NCBI GenBank assembly: GCA_934513685.1
Contig: CAKSWY010000003.1
Coordinates: forward strand, 54,074 to 118,073
Reading direction: 5' to 3'
DNA from: an uncultured Oscillospiraceae bacterium
GTDB lineage: Bacteria; Bacillota; Clostridia; Oscillospirales; Ruminococcaceae
Length of the DNA: 64,000 nucleotides
The notes beneath the pieces were generated by a model. That model was given only the letters and a program-made list of their open reading frames with translations, did not search any database and had not been told where the DNA came from. Positions 25,067-33,479 of this stretch are shown piece by piece (the first letter of the stretch is position 1; every line of letters starts with the position of its first letter). The translations under genes were made by a program, and so were the position numbers.

Positions 25067-25096
25067 TTGGACAAAACACCGGCGTGGATGTATAAT
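25067..25096 (+). promoter_or_regulatory. Promoter of the WG-repeat lipoprotein gene
   Basis: TTGGAC (25067-25072), 18-bp spacer, consensus TATAAT (25091-25096). Confidence 0.7.
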
Positions 25097-25180
25097 GGCG
25101 ACAACACGCGAAATATTGCGGTGCGGCAGCGGCCGGTTTCGGCCAGTTCAGCGGCACCCAGGGGAAGGAGCCTGACAACG

Positions 25181-26194
25181 ATGACCACTTCAAACGCTCT
25201 GCGCATGGGGGCCGCCTGCCTGGCCGCCTGCCTGCTGCTGGCGGGCTGCGGCAAAGAGAGCTTCAGCAGCACCACCATCACCCCCGAAACCACCAGCGTG
25301 CCTCAGGCCAGCCAGAGCACGGCGGCCAGTTCGGCTTCCCAGCCGGACGGCATTCCCTGGCTGGTGCAGCCGGACAGCAGCATCGAATGGGTGCAGAGCC
25401 TGGCGGATTATCCCCTGAACACCGTGAACCCCATGGACCACCGGGAAGAGTTGTATCTGTTCCACCGGGATGGAAAGACCGGTGTGGTGGACCTGAACGG
25501 GGTCGTGGTGATTCCGGAGAGCGAGGACGTGCACTGGTGCGCCGTGTGCGGCCTGACCAATGACGATGAGAGCAAGGTGTTTGACCGCTCCGGCAAGGTG
25601 ACCGGCGCAGGCGGCCACGGCAGCGAGACCGTGACCTTCCAGTACGACGAGACCAGCGGCCGGCTGTACTATCTGGATTACGGCGAGTACCAGCCCTGGA
25701 GCAGCAGCCTGAGCGGCTCCGGCTCGTTTATGGCCCCCGTTGTGAAGGTGAGCCCCCGTACCCTGGCCCAGGGTGAGGATGTGGGCGAGCCGTACCGGGT
25801 GAACGCCGACGGCACCCTCACCGCCCTGCAGGTGGAGGAGACCGGCGAATACCTTCAGGCCGACAGCATGACCGGCAAGCCCTTGAACCAGCAGCGCTAT
25901 CAGGATTACAAGCTGTGCAAAAGCGGCTTGTTCCCGGTAAAAGCGGACGGGCTGTGGGGCTATGTGGACGAGGACGGCGAGATGCAGATCCACTGCAAGT
26001 ACGAGAACGTGCTGCCCTTTGACACCGGCATTGCCGCTGTGCGTATGAACGGCAAATGGAATTACATCAATCTGGCGGACGTGTATCAGACGAACCTCGG
26101 CTTTGACGAGGCGACCACCGCCTGCGACGGCAAGGCCTGGGTGAAAAGCGTGAACGGCTGGGGCGTGGTGGCCCTGGCGGACTGCAAGCAGTGA
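25181..26194 (+). CDS. WG-repeat lipoprotein of unknown function
   Basis: 337 residues. A lipoprotein signal peptide (hydrophobic core 11-21) ends in a lipobox LLLAGC with the modified Cys at 23. After a Ser/Thr-rich linker, repeated WG-like units appear (HRDGKTGVVDLNGVVVIP; VKADGLWGYVDEDGEMQI; VRMNGKWNYINLADV), each of about 30-35 residues, suggesting a beta-propeller-like extracellular domain of the KWG family. Such proteins bind partners or ligands at the cell surface; no enzyme motif is visible. ATG 25181 follows AAGGAG at 10 bp. It has its own promoter and no operon partners. Confidence 0.8.
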   Translation: MTTSNALRMGAACLAACLLLAGCGKESFSSTTITPETTSVPQASQSTAASSASQPDGIPWLVQPDSSIEWVQSLADYPLNTVNPMDHREELYLFHRDGKTGVVDLNGVVVIPESEDVHWCAVCGLTNDDESKVFDRSGKVTGAGGHGSETVTFQYDETSGRLYYLDYGEYQPWSSSLSGSGSFMAPVVKVSPRTLAQGEDVGEPYRVNADGTLTALQVEETGEYLQADSMTGKPLNQQRYQDYKLCKSGLFPVKADGLWGYVDEDGEMQIHCKYENVLPFDTGIAAVRMNGKWNYINLADVYQTNLGFDEATTACDGKAWVKSVNGWGVVALADCKQ

Positions 26195-26229
26195 ACCCTG
26201 CCCGCCCGGCACAGAAAAACGCAAAAAAG

Positions 26230-26267
26230 CAGCGCCCTGCAGGCCGGAAGTACCGGGCAGGGCGCTG
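26230..26267 (-). terminator. Terminator of padR
   Basis: Perfect 11-base stem CAGCGCCCTGC/GCAGGGCGCTG with a 16-base loop. The T run (six T) follows on the minus strand, so it primarily ends padR, although it may serve the lipoprotein gene from the other side. Confidence 0.8.
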
Positions 26268-26315
26268 TATTTGCATGGATTCAGGACGGGGCAGGCGGAA
26301 AGCAGCAAAACCGGG

Positions 26316-26708
26316 TTACGCTTCGTCACCACCGGAGGAAAGCACCGCGTCAATGGCGGCGGTCATCTGCCGGTATTCGGCAATGATGTCCTTCAGATAC
26401 TTGCGGCCGCTTTCGGTGATGGTGAAATAAACGCGGGCGTGATTGTCCTCAGAGAGGCGGCGCTCAAATTCTTCCACATAGCCGAATTCCTTCAGGCGGT
26501 AAATTGCAATGTAAAGGGTGTTGAAGGTAAGCGCACCCTCGGTGATCTCCTCGACCCGGCGCATAATGTCGTAGGTGTACATGGGCTTCTGCTGCAGCAG
26601 AAACAGCACCAGCATACCGGTGGTGGCCTTCTTCATGCCCTCCCGCATTCCGGCGGGTGTGCCGCTTTTGGGAGTGCTCTTTTCACGGGGGGACTTTTCT
26701 TTTGCCAT
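26316..26708 (-). CDS. PadR-family transcriptional regulator
   Basis: 130-residue winged-helix protein beginning MAKEKSPREK; a Lys-rich N-terminal stretch precedes the PadR domain (MLVLFLLQQKPMYTYDIMRRVEEITEG, YRLKEFGYVEEF, VYFTITESGRKYL). The short C-terminal helix places it in PadR subfamily 2 (dimeric repressors of adjacent genes). ATG at 26708 is 9 bp from AGGAG; an ATG at 26717 is too close to the same RBS. It reads toward the lipoprotein gene and has a strong, palindrome-rich promoter, indicating autoregulation. Its targets may include the upstream hydrogenase gene, also on this strand; the link is inferred from proximity only. Confidence 0.88.
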   Translation of the reverse strand: MAKEKSPREKSTPKSGTPAGMREGMKKATTGMLVLFLLQQKPMYTYDIMRRVEEITEGALTFNTLYIAIYRLKEFGYVEEFERRLSEDNHARVYFTITESGRKYLKDIIAEYRQMTAAIDAVLSSGGDEA

Positions 26709-26734
26709 ACGGCTCATCTCCTAATCAACCATTT

Positions 26735-26780
26735 TATATTGCTTTTTGATACCAATATAAAAGAATTATCAGATATATTG
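26735..26780 (-). promoter_or_regulatory. AT-rich operator half-sites in the padR leader
   Basis: TATATTG (26735-26741), CAATATA (26753-26759) and TATATTG (26774-26780) form two nested inverted repeats between the padR promoter and start codon. A PadR dimer binding site with autorepression is the natural reading. Confidence 0.5.
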
Positions 26781-26809
26781 ATTATACAAAAAAGGTTGGT
26801 AAGAATCAA
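26781..26809 (-). promoter_or_regulatory. padR promoter
   Basis: On the minus strand TTGATT (26804-26809) and consensus TATAAT (26781-26786), 17-bp spacer. Confidence 0.75.
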
Positions 26810-26892
26810 CTATTCTTCCGGAAAAATTGGAACAAAATAGTTCCGCGCCGCCCGGCAGGCTGCCGCAGGGCGCGCAAGCACGATAAAATGAC

Positions 26893-26936
26893 AAAAACCG
26901 CCCCCGATGCGTTTCTGGCATCGGGGGCGGTTTTTT
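26893..26936. terminator. Terminator of the hydrogenase gene
   Basis: Perfect 18-base stem (AAAAACCGCCCCCGATGC and its complement) with a seven-base loop; T runs on both strands, primarily ending the minus-strand hydrogenase gene. Confidence 0.9.
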
Positions 26937-26960
26937 ACTGAAGCGGCAGGGAGCGCTGCA

Positions 26961-28478
26961 TCAGTCGTGCAGCAGCTTGCCGTAATCCTTGAAGTCGCTG
27001 TCCGCAGAGTGCTGGATGGGTGCGTCTTTCTTGTACTTGGTCAGCAGGGTGGCGGTGCGGGCGGGGTCAGCCAGCGTACCGGCGCCGGCAATGCAGCCGC
27101 CGGGGCAGCCCATGCCCTCCAGCAGGTAGCCGTTGTACTTTCCGGCCTTGGCCAGCATCAGCATCTTTTTGCAGTCGGCCAGGCCCTGGGCACTGGCAAC
27201 CTTCACTTCGCGGTCGGGGTACTTGTCCTTGATGTAGTTGACCACGGCCTGGGCCACACCGCCGCCCACGGCAAAGCCGCGGCCGTCGGCCGTGCCGTAC
27301 TGCAGGTCGTCGCTGGCTTCCAGCGCGCTGAAGTCCACTTCCTTGGCCTCGAACATACCGGCCAGCTCCTCGAAGGTCAGCACAAAGTCCACATCGCTGC
27401 GTACCGAGCGGCGGCTGGCTTCCAGCTTCTTGGCGGCACAGGGTCCGATGAAGCAGATGCGGTCGTCGGGGTTGGCCTGCTTGATCATGCGGGCGGTCAG
27501 CACCATGGGGGTCATGGCCATGCTGATGCAGTTGGCGCGCTCCGGGAAGAGCTTCTTGGCCATCATGCTCCAGGCGGGGCAGCAGGAGGTGGCCATGAAG
27601 GGAATCTTTTCAGGCACCTCGGCAATGAAGTCCTCGGCCTCGTCGATGGTGCACAGGTCGGCGCCGATGGCAACCTCCACGGTGTCCTCAAAGCCCAGCT
27701 GGGTCATGGCGGCGGGCAGTTTTTCGGGGGTCAGGCCGGGGAACTGGTTCAGGAAGGCGGGGGCCACAATGGCGTGCACCTTGTCACCACGGTTCATGGC
27801 CTGAATGAGCTGGAAGATCTGGCCCTTGTCCGAAATGGCACCGAAGGGGCAGTTCACCAGGCACATACCACAGGAAACACACTTGTCGTAGTCAATGTTG
27901 GCGCGGCCCAGGCTGTCGCTGCCGATGGCGCCCATGCCGCAGGCGACGGCGCAGGGACGCTCGGTTTTCACCACGGCGTGGTAGGGGCAGGCGTCCACAC
28001 AGCGGCCGCACTTGATGCACAGGTCCTGGTCGATGACCGATCGGTTGTTCTGGAAGGAGATGGCCTTTTTGGGGCAGACTTCCTGGCAGGGGTGCGCAAG
28101 GCAGCCCTGGCACAGATCGGTGACCTGAACCAGCTTTTCGGGGCAGCGGTTGCAGGCGAACTTGATCACGTTGATGAGGGGGGGCTCGTAGTACTTGTCC
28201 GCAATGACGCTGTGCTCCAGGCCTTCATCCGTGGCCACCTGCTGGCCGATGGGGCGCAGAGACAGGCCCATGGCCAGACGAATGCGCTCGGACACGATGG
28301 CCCGCTCCAGCCAGATGTTCATGTTGTGGGTGCTCTCTTCGCCGGGGATGATCTTATAGGGCAACTTGCGCATCTGCTCGCCGTAATCGGAAGAGCTGCC
28401 GCCCTGGTAAGACATCCGGGCCACTTCCGTGAACACTTTGCGGCGCACGTCGATCACAGGTGTGTAAATTCCTCTCAT
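26961..28478 (-). CDS. Monomeric [FeFe] hydrogenase (group B-like) with ferredoxin domains
   Basis: 505 residues. N-terminal cysteine clusters (CNRCPEKL, CQGCLAHPCQEVC, CIKCGRCVDACPY, CVSCGMCLVNCPF) ligate several 4Fe-4S clusters. The H-cluster domain carries TSCCPAW (residues 297-303), PCAAKKLE with Cys347, and CPGGC with Cys458/Cys462. Relative to group A enzymes (MPCxxKxxE; GCxxGGG) the Met before Cys347 is Gly and the third motif ends GAG, features of the less-studied group B lineage. Expected role: reduction of protons with ferredoxin electrons in fermentation, or H2 sensing; catalysis is not proven by sequence. No HydEFG maturases are nearby. AAGGAG precedes the ATG. Confidence 0.85.
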   Translation of the reverse strand: MRGIYTPVIDVRRKVFTEVARMSYQGGSSSDYGEQMRKLPYKIIPGEESTHNMNIWLERAIVSERIRLAMGLSLRPIGQQVATDEGLEHSVIADKYYEPPLINVIKFACNRCPEKLVQVTDLCQGCLAHPCQEVCPKKAISFQNNRSVIDQDLCIKCGRCVDACPYHAVVKTERPCAVACGMGAIGSDSLGRANIDYDKCVSCGMCLVNCPFGAISDKGQIFQLIQAMNRGDKVHAIVAPAFLNQFPGLTPEKLPAAMTQLGFEDTVEVAIGADLCTIDEAEDFIAEVPEKIPFMATSCCPAWSMMAKKLFPERANCISMAMTPMVLTARMIKQANPDDRICFIGPCAAKKLEASRRSVRSDVDFVLTFEELAGMFEAKEVDFSALEASDDLQYGTADGRGFAVGGGVAQAVVNYIKDKYPDREVKVASAQGLADCKKMLMLAKAGKYNGYLLEGMGCPGGCIAGAGTLADPARTATLLTKYKKDAPIQHSADSDFKDYGKLLHD

Positions 28479-28602
28479 GCTTCATATCTCCTTTTATTTC
28501 CAAAGCCGTGGATGGGCAACTGCAAACGGTTTTGCCCCGGCGGGCCGCCGCAGACGGCCGGCCGGAGGACGTGAGGCCAAGCATGCCTCATACTCTGACA
28601 AA

Positions 28603-28631
28603 AGAATAACATAGCTTTGCCCGCGGTGCAA
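28603..28631 (-). promoter_or_regulatory. Candidate promoter of the hydrogenase gene
   Basis: On the minus strand TTGCAC (28626-28631), 17-bp spacer, TATTCT (28603-28608). It yields a leader of about 120 nt. Confidence 0.5.
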
Positions 28632-28652
28632 GGGGAAAGCGGCCCCTGAACG

Positions 28653-28672
28653 TACAAATCGCTGGATTTGTA
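28653..28672. repeat. Perfect palindrome upstream of the hydrogenase promoter
   Basis: TACAAATC-GCTG-GATTTGTA: eight-base arms, four-base spacer, 21 bp upstream of the candidate -35 box. It resembles an operator for a dimeric regulator; the low GC stem without a T run argues against a terminator of mtaB. Confidence 0.55.
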
Positions 28673-28688
28673 TGGGCGTTTTTGGCAC

Positions 28689-29987
28689 TTACAGGGCCAG
28701 CTCGGCCCGGCAGCGCTGGCCGTCGAACTCCCCGAGGGTGACGGGAAGAATTTCACCGGACTTGTGCCCCGGCGCGCTGACCACCACCGGCACGTACAGC
28801 TTGGTGTAGCCGGTGAACAGGCTGGAGGAAAGGGACGTTTCCAGCAGCACCTCGGCCCGGCTGCCCGCCATGCGGGCAACGAGGGCATCCCGCGCGGTGT
28901 CGGCGGCGGTCTGCATCCGGTGCACCCGGCGGGCCTTTTCCTCCTCCGGAATCTGATCGGGGAAGTCGGCGGCGGGGGTACCGGCCCGGCGGGAGTAGGG
29001 GAACACATGGGCCTTCAAAAAGCCAATGCGCTGCACAAAGGCCATGCTCTCGCAGAATTCCTCCTCGGTTTCGCCGGGGAAGCCCACGATCACGTCGGTG
29101 GTGAAGCTCACCCGGTCCTCCCCGAAGGCAGCCCGAAGCCGGGCCACCGTGTCGGCGTACTGCTCGGCGGTGTAGGTGCGGCGCATCCGGCGCAGGGTGG
29201 CGGTGCAGCCGCTTTGCAGCGAGAGATGGAACTGGGGGCACAGGGCCTCCACCTTCGCCAGCCGGGCCATATCCTCGTCCGAGAGCAGGTCCGGCTCCAG
29301 GCTGCCCAGACGAATGCGGCGGATGCCCGGCACCGTGGCGGCCTGCTCGATCAGGCTCACCAGGCTGACGCCGGTGTCCAGCCCATAGCTGGGCAGGTTG
29401 ATGCCGGAGAGCACCACCTCCCGGTATCCGGCGGCCGAGAGGGCGCGCAGCTCTTCCAGCACGCTTTCCACACTGCGGCTGCGCACCCGGCCGCGGGCGC
29501 GGGGGATGACGCAGTAGGCGCACTGGCGGTTGCAGCCATCCTCCACCTTGATGAAGGCGCGGGTGTGGCCCTCAAAGCGCTCCATGGGCAGCTCCTCAAA
29601 GGCCTCGCCCTTTTCATGCGGGGTGATGTGCACCAGCCGCTCGCCGCTGTCCAGCACCTTCTGAATGTCCGCCAGCAGGCTGCGGCGGTTGGCGCTGCCG
29701 GTCACCAGGTCGGCCTCCATCACGGCAGCTGCCTCTTCGGGGAAGGCCTGGGGGTAGCAGCCGGTGAGCACCGTCACGGCGCCGGGGTTCTGGCGCTTGG
29801 CCCGGCGGAGCCACTGGCGGCTCTTCCGGTCGCCGCTGGCGGTCACGGTGCAGCTGTTCACGATGTAGACGTCGGCGGCTTCGTCCGGCCCGGCCAGAGT
29901 GTAGCCGTTCTGGCACAGCAGGTGCTCCAGTGCACCAGTTTCGTTCTGGTTTACCTTACAGCCAAGGGTATAAAAACTTACACGCAT
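28689..29987 (-). CDS. mtaB: tRNA (t6A37) methylthiotransferase MtaB
   Basis: 432-residue radical-SAM methylthiotransferase. The UPF0004 domain begins YTLGCKVNQNE; the radical-SAM CxxxCxxC is CNRQCAYC at 152-159; a C-terminal TRAM domain (from about 375) ends the protein. MtaB converts t6A37 to ms2t6A37 in tRNAs reading ANN codons. Motifs YTLGCKVNQ and the AYCVIPRARGRVRSR region match MtaB rather than MiaB or RimO. No strong ribosome-binding site is visible before ATG 29987. Confidence 0.93.
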   Translation of the reverse strand: MRVSFYTLGCKVNQNETGALEHLLCQNGYTLAGPDEAADVYIVNSCTVTASGDRKSRQWLRRAKRQNPGAVTVLTGCYPQAFPEEAAAVMEADLVTGSANRRSLLADIQKVLDSGERLVHITPHEKGEAFEELPMERFEGHTRAFIKVEDGCNRQCAYCVIPRARGRVRSRSVESVLEELRALSAAGYREVVLSGINLPSYGLDTGVSLVSLIEQAATVPGIRRIRLGSLEPDLLSDEDMARLAKVEALCPQFHLSLQSGCTATLRRMRRTYTAEQYADTVARLRAAFGEDRVSFTTDVIVGFPGETEEEFCESMAFVQRIGFLKAHVFPYSRRAGTPAADFPDQIPEEEKARRVHRMQTAADTARDALVARMAGSRAEVLLETSLSSSLFTGYTKLYVPVVVSAPGHKSGEILPVTLGEFDGQRCRAELAL

Positions 29988-30060
29988 AGTTTCTCACAAT
30001 TCAACCAATCAAAAAGTCAACCGCGCCGGGGCGGCACAAAAACGCACCGCCGCCCGGCGG

Positions 30061-30112
30061 ATATGGCCGGATACAGGATGGCCATATAAAATCAGTATAT
30101 AGTATATCGGCA
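30061..30112 (-). promoter_or_regulatory. mtaB upstream region with inverted repeat
   Basis: ATATGGCC (30061-30068) and GGCCATAT (30080-30087) form an 8-bp inverted repeat with an 11-bp spacer. A weak minus-strand promoter (TTGCCG, 17-bp spacer, TTTATA) overlaps it on the right. The rest of 29988-30296 is otherwise featureless. Confidence 0.4.
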
Positions 30113-30296
30113 AGGCCCGGCCTGCGCAAGGGGGCGATGGGGCACGGGAATGGAATTTTCTTGCCCGAACACCGGGCAGCCCGGCGAATGGGCGGCTATT
30201 CGGCCCGGCGGGCGCATACAGTGGTAACGGCGGTACGCCCCGACCCTAAAGGGCGACGGCGGCGCGCCTGAACACGGAACATAAGGAGGAAGCCCC

Positions 30297-31460
30297 ATGA
30301 AACGCTGCGCTGCGGCCCTGTTGGCCCTGCTGATGCTGGCTTTGGCGGCGGCCCTGCCCGCCTTTGCCCAGGAGGAGAGACGCTTTGAACTGCCGGAATT
30401 CGACCTGCCCTGCCGGGCAGCCATTCTTGTGGATCAGGCCAGCGGGACCGTGCTGTATGAAAAACAGGCGGACCAGCCGATGCCCATTGCCTCCATCACC
30501 AAGGTGATGACCCTGCTGCTCACCATGGAGGCGCTGGAGAGCGGCAAAGCGGCGCTGACGGACATTGTGCCGGTGAGCGAACACGCCTACAACATGGGCG
30601 GCAGCCAGATCTGGCTGGAGCCGGGGGAGCAGCTGACCCTGGATGAGATGCTCAAGGCCATCTGCGTTTCCAGCGCCAACGACGCGGCCGTGGCAGTGGC
30701 CGAGTACATCGGCGGGTCCGAGCCGGTGTTTGTGGAGCAGATGAACCGCAAGGCGGCGGAGCTGGGGATGAGCGGCACCCACTTCTGCAACGCCTGCGGG
30801 CTGGACGAGGCGGGCCACCTTTCCACCGCACGGGACGTGGCGGTGATGAGCCGGGAAATGCTGAACCGCCACCCGCAGATCACCCGCTACACCACCATCT
30901 GGATGGACTCTCTGCGGGGCGGGGCCACCCAGCTGCTGAACACCAACAAGCTGCTGAAGCGGTACAGCGGCATTACCGGCCTAAAAACCGGCACCACTGG
31001 CGGGGCGGGCGTGTGCATCAGCGCCAGCGCCGAACGGGAGGGGCTTTCGCTCATTGCGGTGGTGCTGGGGGCGGCCTCCAGCGCTGAGCGGTTTGAGGCG
31101 GCCGCCACTCTGCTGGATTACGGCTTTTCCAATTTTGAGGCCGGGCAGGCCCCGCTGCCCGCCGATGCGCCCAAAACCCTTCCGGTGCGCCGGGGCGAGG
31201 CCGAGACGGTGCCGCTGAAGTACTGCCTGCCCGAAACGCTGCTGCTGAAAAAAGGCGAGCGCGCCGGGCTGACCGTTCGGCTGGAGCTGCCGGAGCAGGC
31301 CGAGGCCCCGCTGGCCCAGGGCCAGCCGCTGGGCCTTGCGGTGGTGATGAGCGGGGAAGAAGAGCTGGGCCGCTGGCCGGTTCAGGCCGGGAAAGCGGTG
31401 CCGCAGCTGGATTTTGGCCGCAGTTTTCGCCGCCTGACCCGGGCCGCGCTGAAATTGTAA
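30297..31460 (+). CDS. D-alanyl-D-alanine carboxypeptidase (DacA/DacF type)
   Basis: 387-residue penicillin-binding protein of the S11 family, trimming the terminal D-Ala from peptidoglycan stem peptides. A signal peptide (residues 1-24, cut near AFA-Q) precedes the transpeptidase-fold domain with SITK at 66-69, SAN at 126-128 and KTG at 230-232 (LKTGTTGGAG). A C-terminal beta domain (about 290-375) lacks the clear membrane-anchoring amphipathic helix usual in DacA, so the enzyme may be released or loosely attached. ATG 30297 after AAGGAGG. Annotated dacF-like by resemblance; the exact paralogue is uncertain. Confidence 0.9.
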   Translation: MKRCAAALLALLMLALAAALPAFAQEERRFELPEFDLPCRAAILVDQASGTVLYEKQADQPMPIASITKVMTLLLTMEALESGKAALTDIVPVSEHAYNMGGSQIWLEPGEQLTLDEMLKAICVSSANDAAVAVAEYIGGSEPVFVEQMNRKAAELGMSGTHFCNACGLDEAGHLSTARDVAVMSREMLNRHPQITRYTTIWMDSLRGGATQLLNTNKLLKRYSGITGLKTGTTGGAGVCISASAEREGLSLIAVVLGAASSAERFEAAATLLDYGFSNFEAGQAPLPADAPKTLPVRRGEAETVPLKYCLPETLLLKKGERAGLTVRLELPEQAEAPLAQGQPLGLAVVMSGEEELGRWPVQAGKAVPQLDFGRSFRRLTRAALKL

Positions 31461-31569
31461 ACTACGAGGAAAAATAGATAAACTACGAGACAGCGGCGAA
31501 GGCAGCCGGGGCACAGCCGGGCAGGCTGCAGAAACTTGCCGGCGGCATGGAAACTTGTCCTATTCAGTC

Positions 31570-31599
31570 TTGACAGAAACACCTGCAAAAGGGTATAGT
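31570..31599 (+). promoter_or_regulatory. pgi promoter
   Basis: Perfect TTGACA (31570-31575), 18-bp spacer, TATAGT (31594-31599). Confidence 0.8.
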
Positions 31600-31641
31600 A
31601 TTAGCAACAGAATTCACAAAAATTTTGGGGGAAGATCACGC

Positions 31642-32976
31642 ATGAGTGTCTGTTACAACAGCAAGCATCTGGAACAGTTTGTGAAGGACAGCGAGTTCGC
31701 CGCCCTCTATCCGCAGGTGGAGACCGCGCATCGGCTGCTGGAGACCAAAACCGGCCCCGGCAACGACTTTTTGGGCTGGGTAAGCCTGCCGAAGGATTAC
31801 GATAAAGAAGAGTTTGCCCGCATTAAGGCCGCCGCGGCCCGCATCCGTGAGGATTCGGACGTGCTGGTGGTCATCGGCATCGGCGGCTCTTATCTGGGTG
31901 CCCGCGCGGTCATCGAGGCCGTGAAGGGGCAGATGTACAATTGTACTGTCAAGAACGGCCCGCAGATCTTCTTTGTGGGCAACTCCATCTCGCCCGCGTA
32001 CTTCCAGGACATTCTGGACTGTTGCAAGGGCAAGCGCATCAGCCTGAACATCATTTCCAAGTCCGGCACCACCACCGAGCCTGCTCTGGCTTTCCGGGTG
32101 CTGCGCCGGATGCTGGAAGAGCAGGTGGGCGCCGAAGAGGCCAAGAAGCGCATTTACGCCACCACCGACCGGGCCCGCGGCACCCTGAAGCAGCTGGCCG
32201 ATGCGGAAGGCTGGGAGACGTTTGTGGTGCCCGACGATGTGGGCGGCCGGTTCTCGGTGCTCACCGCAGTGGGCCTGCTGCCCATCGCCTGCGCCGGCTG
32301 CGACATTGAAGCCCTGATGGCCGGTGCAGCCGCCGGCATGGAAAAGTTCTCGAAGCTCAGCCCCGAGAACGAGTGCTACCGCTACGCCGCAGCCCGCAAC
32401 ATCCTGTACCGCAAGGGCAAGAGCGTGGAGCTGATGGCCTGCTATGAGCCCAACTTCACCATGATGAACGAGTGGTATAAGCAGCTGTTCGGCGAGAGCG
32501 AGGGCAAGGACCAGAAGGGCCTCATGCCCACCAGCGTGATCTTCTCCACCGACCTTCATTCCATGGGCCAGTTCGTGCAGGACGGTTCCCGTGTGATGTT
32601 CGAGACGGTGGTGGACGTGAAAAAGCCCACCCGGGATCTGTACATTGAGCCGCTGGAGGGCAACTTCGACGGCCTGAACTTCCTGGCCGACCAGAACATG
32701 AGCGTTGTGAACCGCAAGGCCATGGAGGGCACCATTCTCGCCCACAACGACGGCGGCGTACCCATCGGCGTGATCCAGGTGGACAGCCTGGACGAAGCCA
32801 ACCTGGGCGAGCTGATCTATTTCTACGAGCGCGCCTGCGCCATCAGCGGCTATCTGCTGGGAGTCAATCCCTTCGATCAGCCCGGCGTGGAGAGCTATAA
32901 AAAGAACATGTTTGCCCTGCTGGGCAAGCCCGGCTACGAGGACCGCAAGGCGGAACTGGAAGCCAAACTGAAGTGA
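31642..32976 (+). CDS. pgi: Glucose-6-phosphate isomerase
   Basis: 444 residues; interconverts glucose-6-phosphate and fructose-6-phosphate in glycolysis. The sugar-phosphate-binding GIGGSYLGA (79-87) and SIS-fold segments, the SKSGTTTEPALAFRVL loop and the NPFDQPGVESYKKNMFALLG C-terminus are typical of the clostridial/bacillary Pgi clade. ATG 31642 follows GGGGGAAG. It is preceded by its own promoter and 61 bp before the next gene. Confidence 0.96.
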   Translation: MSVCYNSKHLEQFVKDSEFAALYPQVETAHRLLETKTGPGNDFLGWVSLPKDYDKEEFARIKAAAARIREDSDVLVVIGIGGSYLGARAVIEAVKGQMYNCTVKNGPQIFFVGNSISPAYFQDILDCCKGKRISLNIISKSGTTTEPALAFRVLRRMLEEQVGAEEAKKRIYATTDRARGTLKQLADAEGWETFVVPDDVGGRFSVLTAVGLLPIACAGCDIEALMAGAAAGMEKFSKLSPENECYRYAAARNILYRKGKSVELMACYEPNFTMMNEWYKQLFGESEGKDQKGLMPTSVIFSTDLHSMGQFVQDGSRVMFETVVDVKKPTRDLYIEPLEGNFDGLNFLADQNMSVVNRKAMEGTILAHNDGGVPIGVIQVDSLDEANLGELIYFYERACAISGYLLGVNPFDQPGVESYKKNMFALLGKPGYEDRKAELEAKLK

Positions 32977-33037
32977 TTGCGGCGCACGCTTGGGCGCTTT
33001 GCATCGAATACCCGCAAAATTAAAGGAGGTCACCCCT

Positions 33038-33442
33038 ATGATCAAGCTGATTGTTGGAACCAAGGGCTCCGGTAAGACCAAAGCTATGGTTGACATGATC
33101 AACAACGCTACCCAGACTACCACCGGCAACGTGGTCGTCATCGAAAAATGCATGAACCTGACTTACCACATCGATTACAAGGCTCGCCTGATCGATATGG
33201 ATGAATATAAGATCAGCGGCTACGACATGCTGTACGGTTTCATCAGCGGTGTGCTGGCTGGCAACTACGACATCACCGAGCTGTATGTGGACGGCATCCT
33301 GAAGGTTGGCGGCCGTGACTACGAGGCCCTGGGCAAGACCCTGGCCGCCGTGGACGCCCTGGCCGGTGAGAACGTGAAGGTCATCGTGACCGTCTCTGCC
33401 GATGAGGCTGAGCTGCCCGACAGCGTGAAGAAGTACCTGTAA
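33038..33442 (+). CDS. Small P-loop protein of unknown function
   Basis: 134 residues with a Walker A motif GTKGSGKT at 7-14 but no obvious Walker B, signature or ring motifs. The remainder has alternating hydrophobic strands (IEKCMNLTYHIDYKARLIDMD; ITELYVDGILKVGGRDYEALG), consistent with a single alpha/beta P-loop domain without an effector part. Codon use (GCT, GGT, GTT enriched) resembles the ribosomal/RNAP genes of the window, suggesting high expression. GGAGG at 33025-33029 precedes ATG 33038. Homologues are common in clostridia and are sometimes misannotated as ATPases of pili; I cannot assign a role. Confidence 0.75.
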   Translation: MIKLIVGTKGSGKTKAMVDMINNATQTTTGNVVVIEKCMNLTYHIDYKARLIDMDEYKISGYDMLYGFISGVLAGNYDITELYVDGILKVGGRDYEALGKTLAAVDALAGENVKVIVTVSADEAELPDSVKKYL

Positions 33443-33479
33443 AAGCGGCCCATCTGGGAAGCAGAATCAGTGTTCGATG

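Noticed and set aside
26907..28574. 555-residue plus-strand frame opposite the hydrogenase gene
   Set aside because: Composition artefact; the opposite strand encodes a protein with complete Fe-S and H-cluster motifs.
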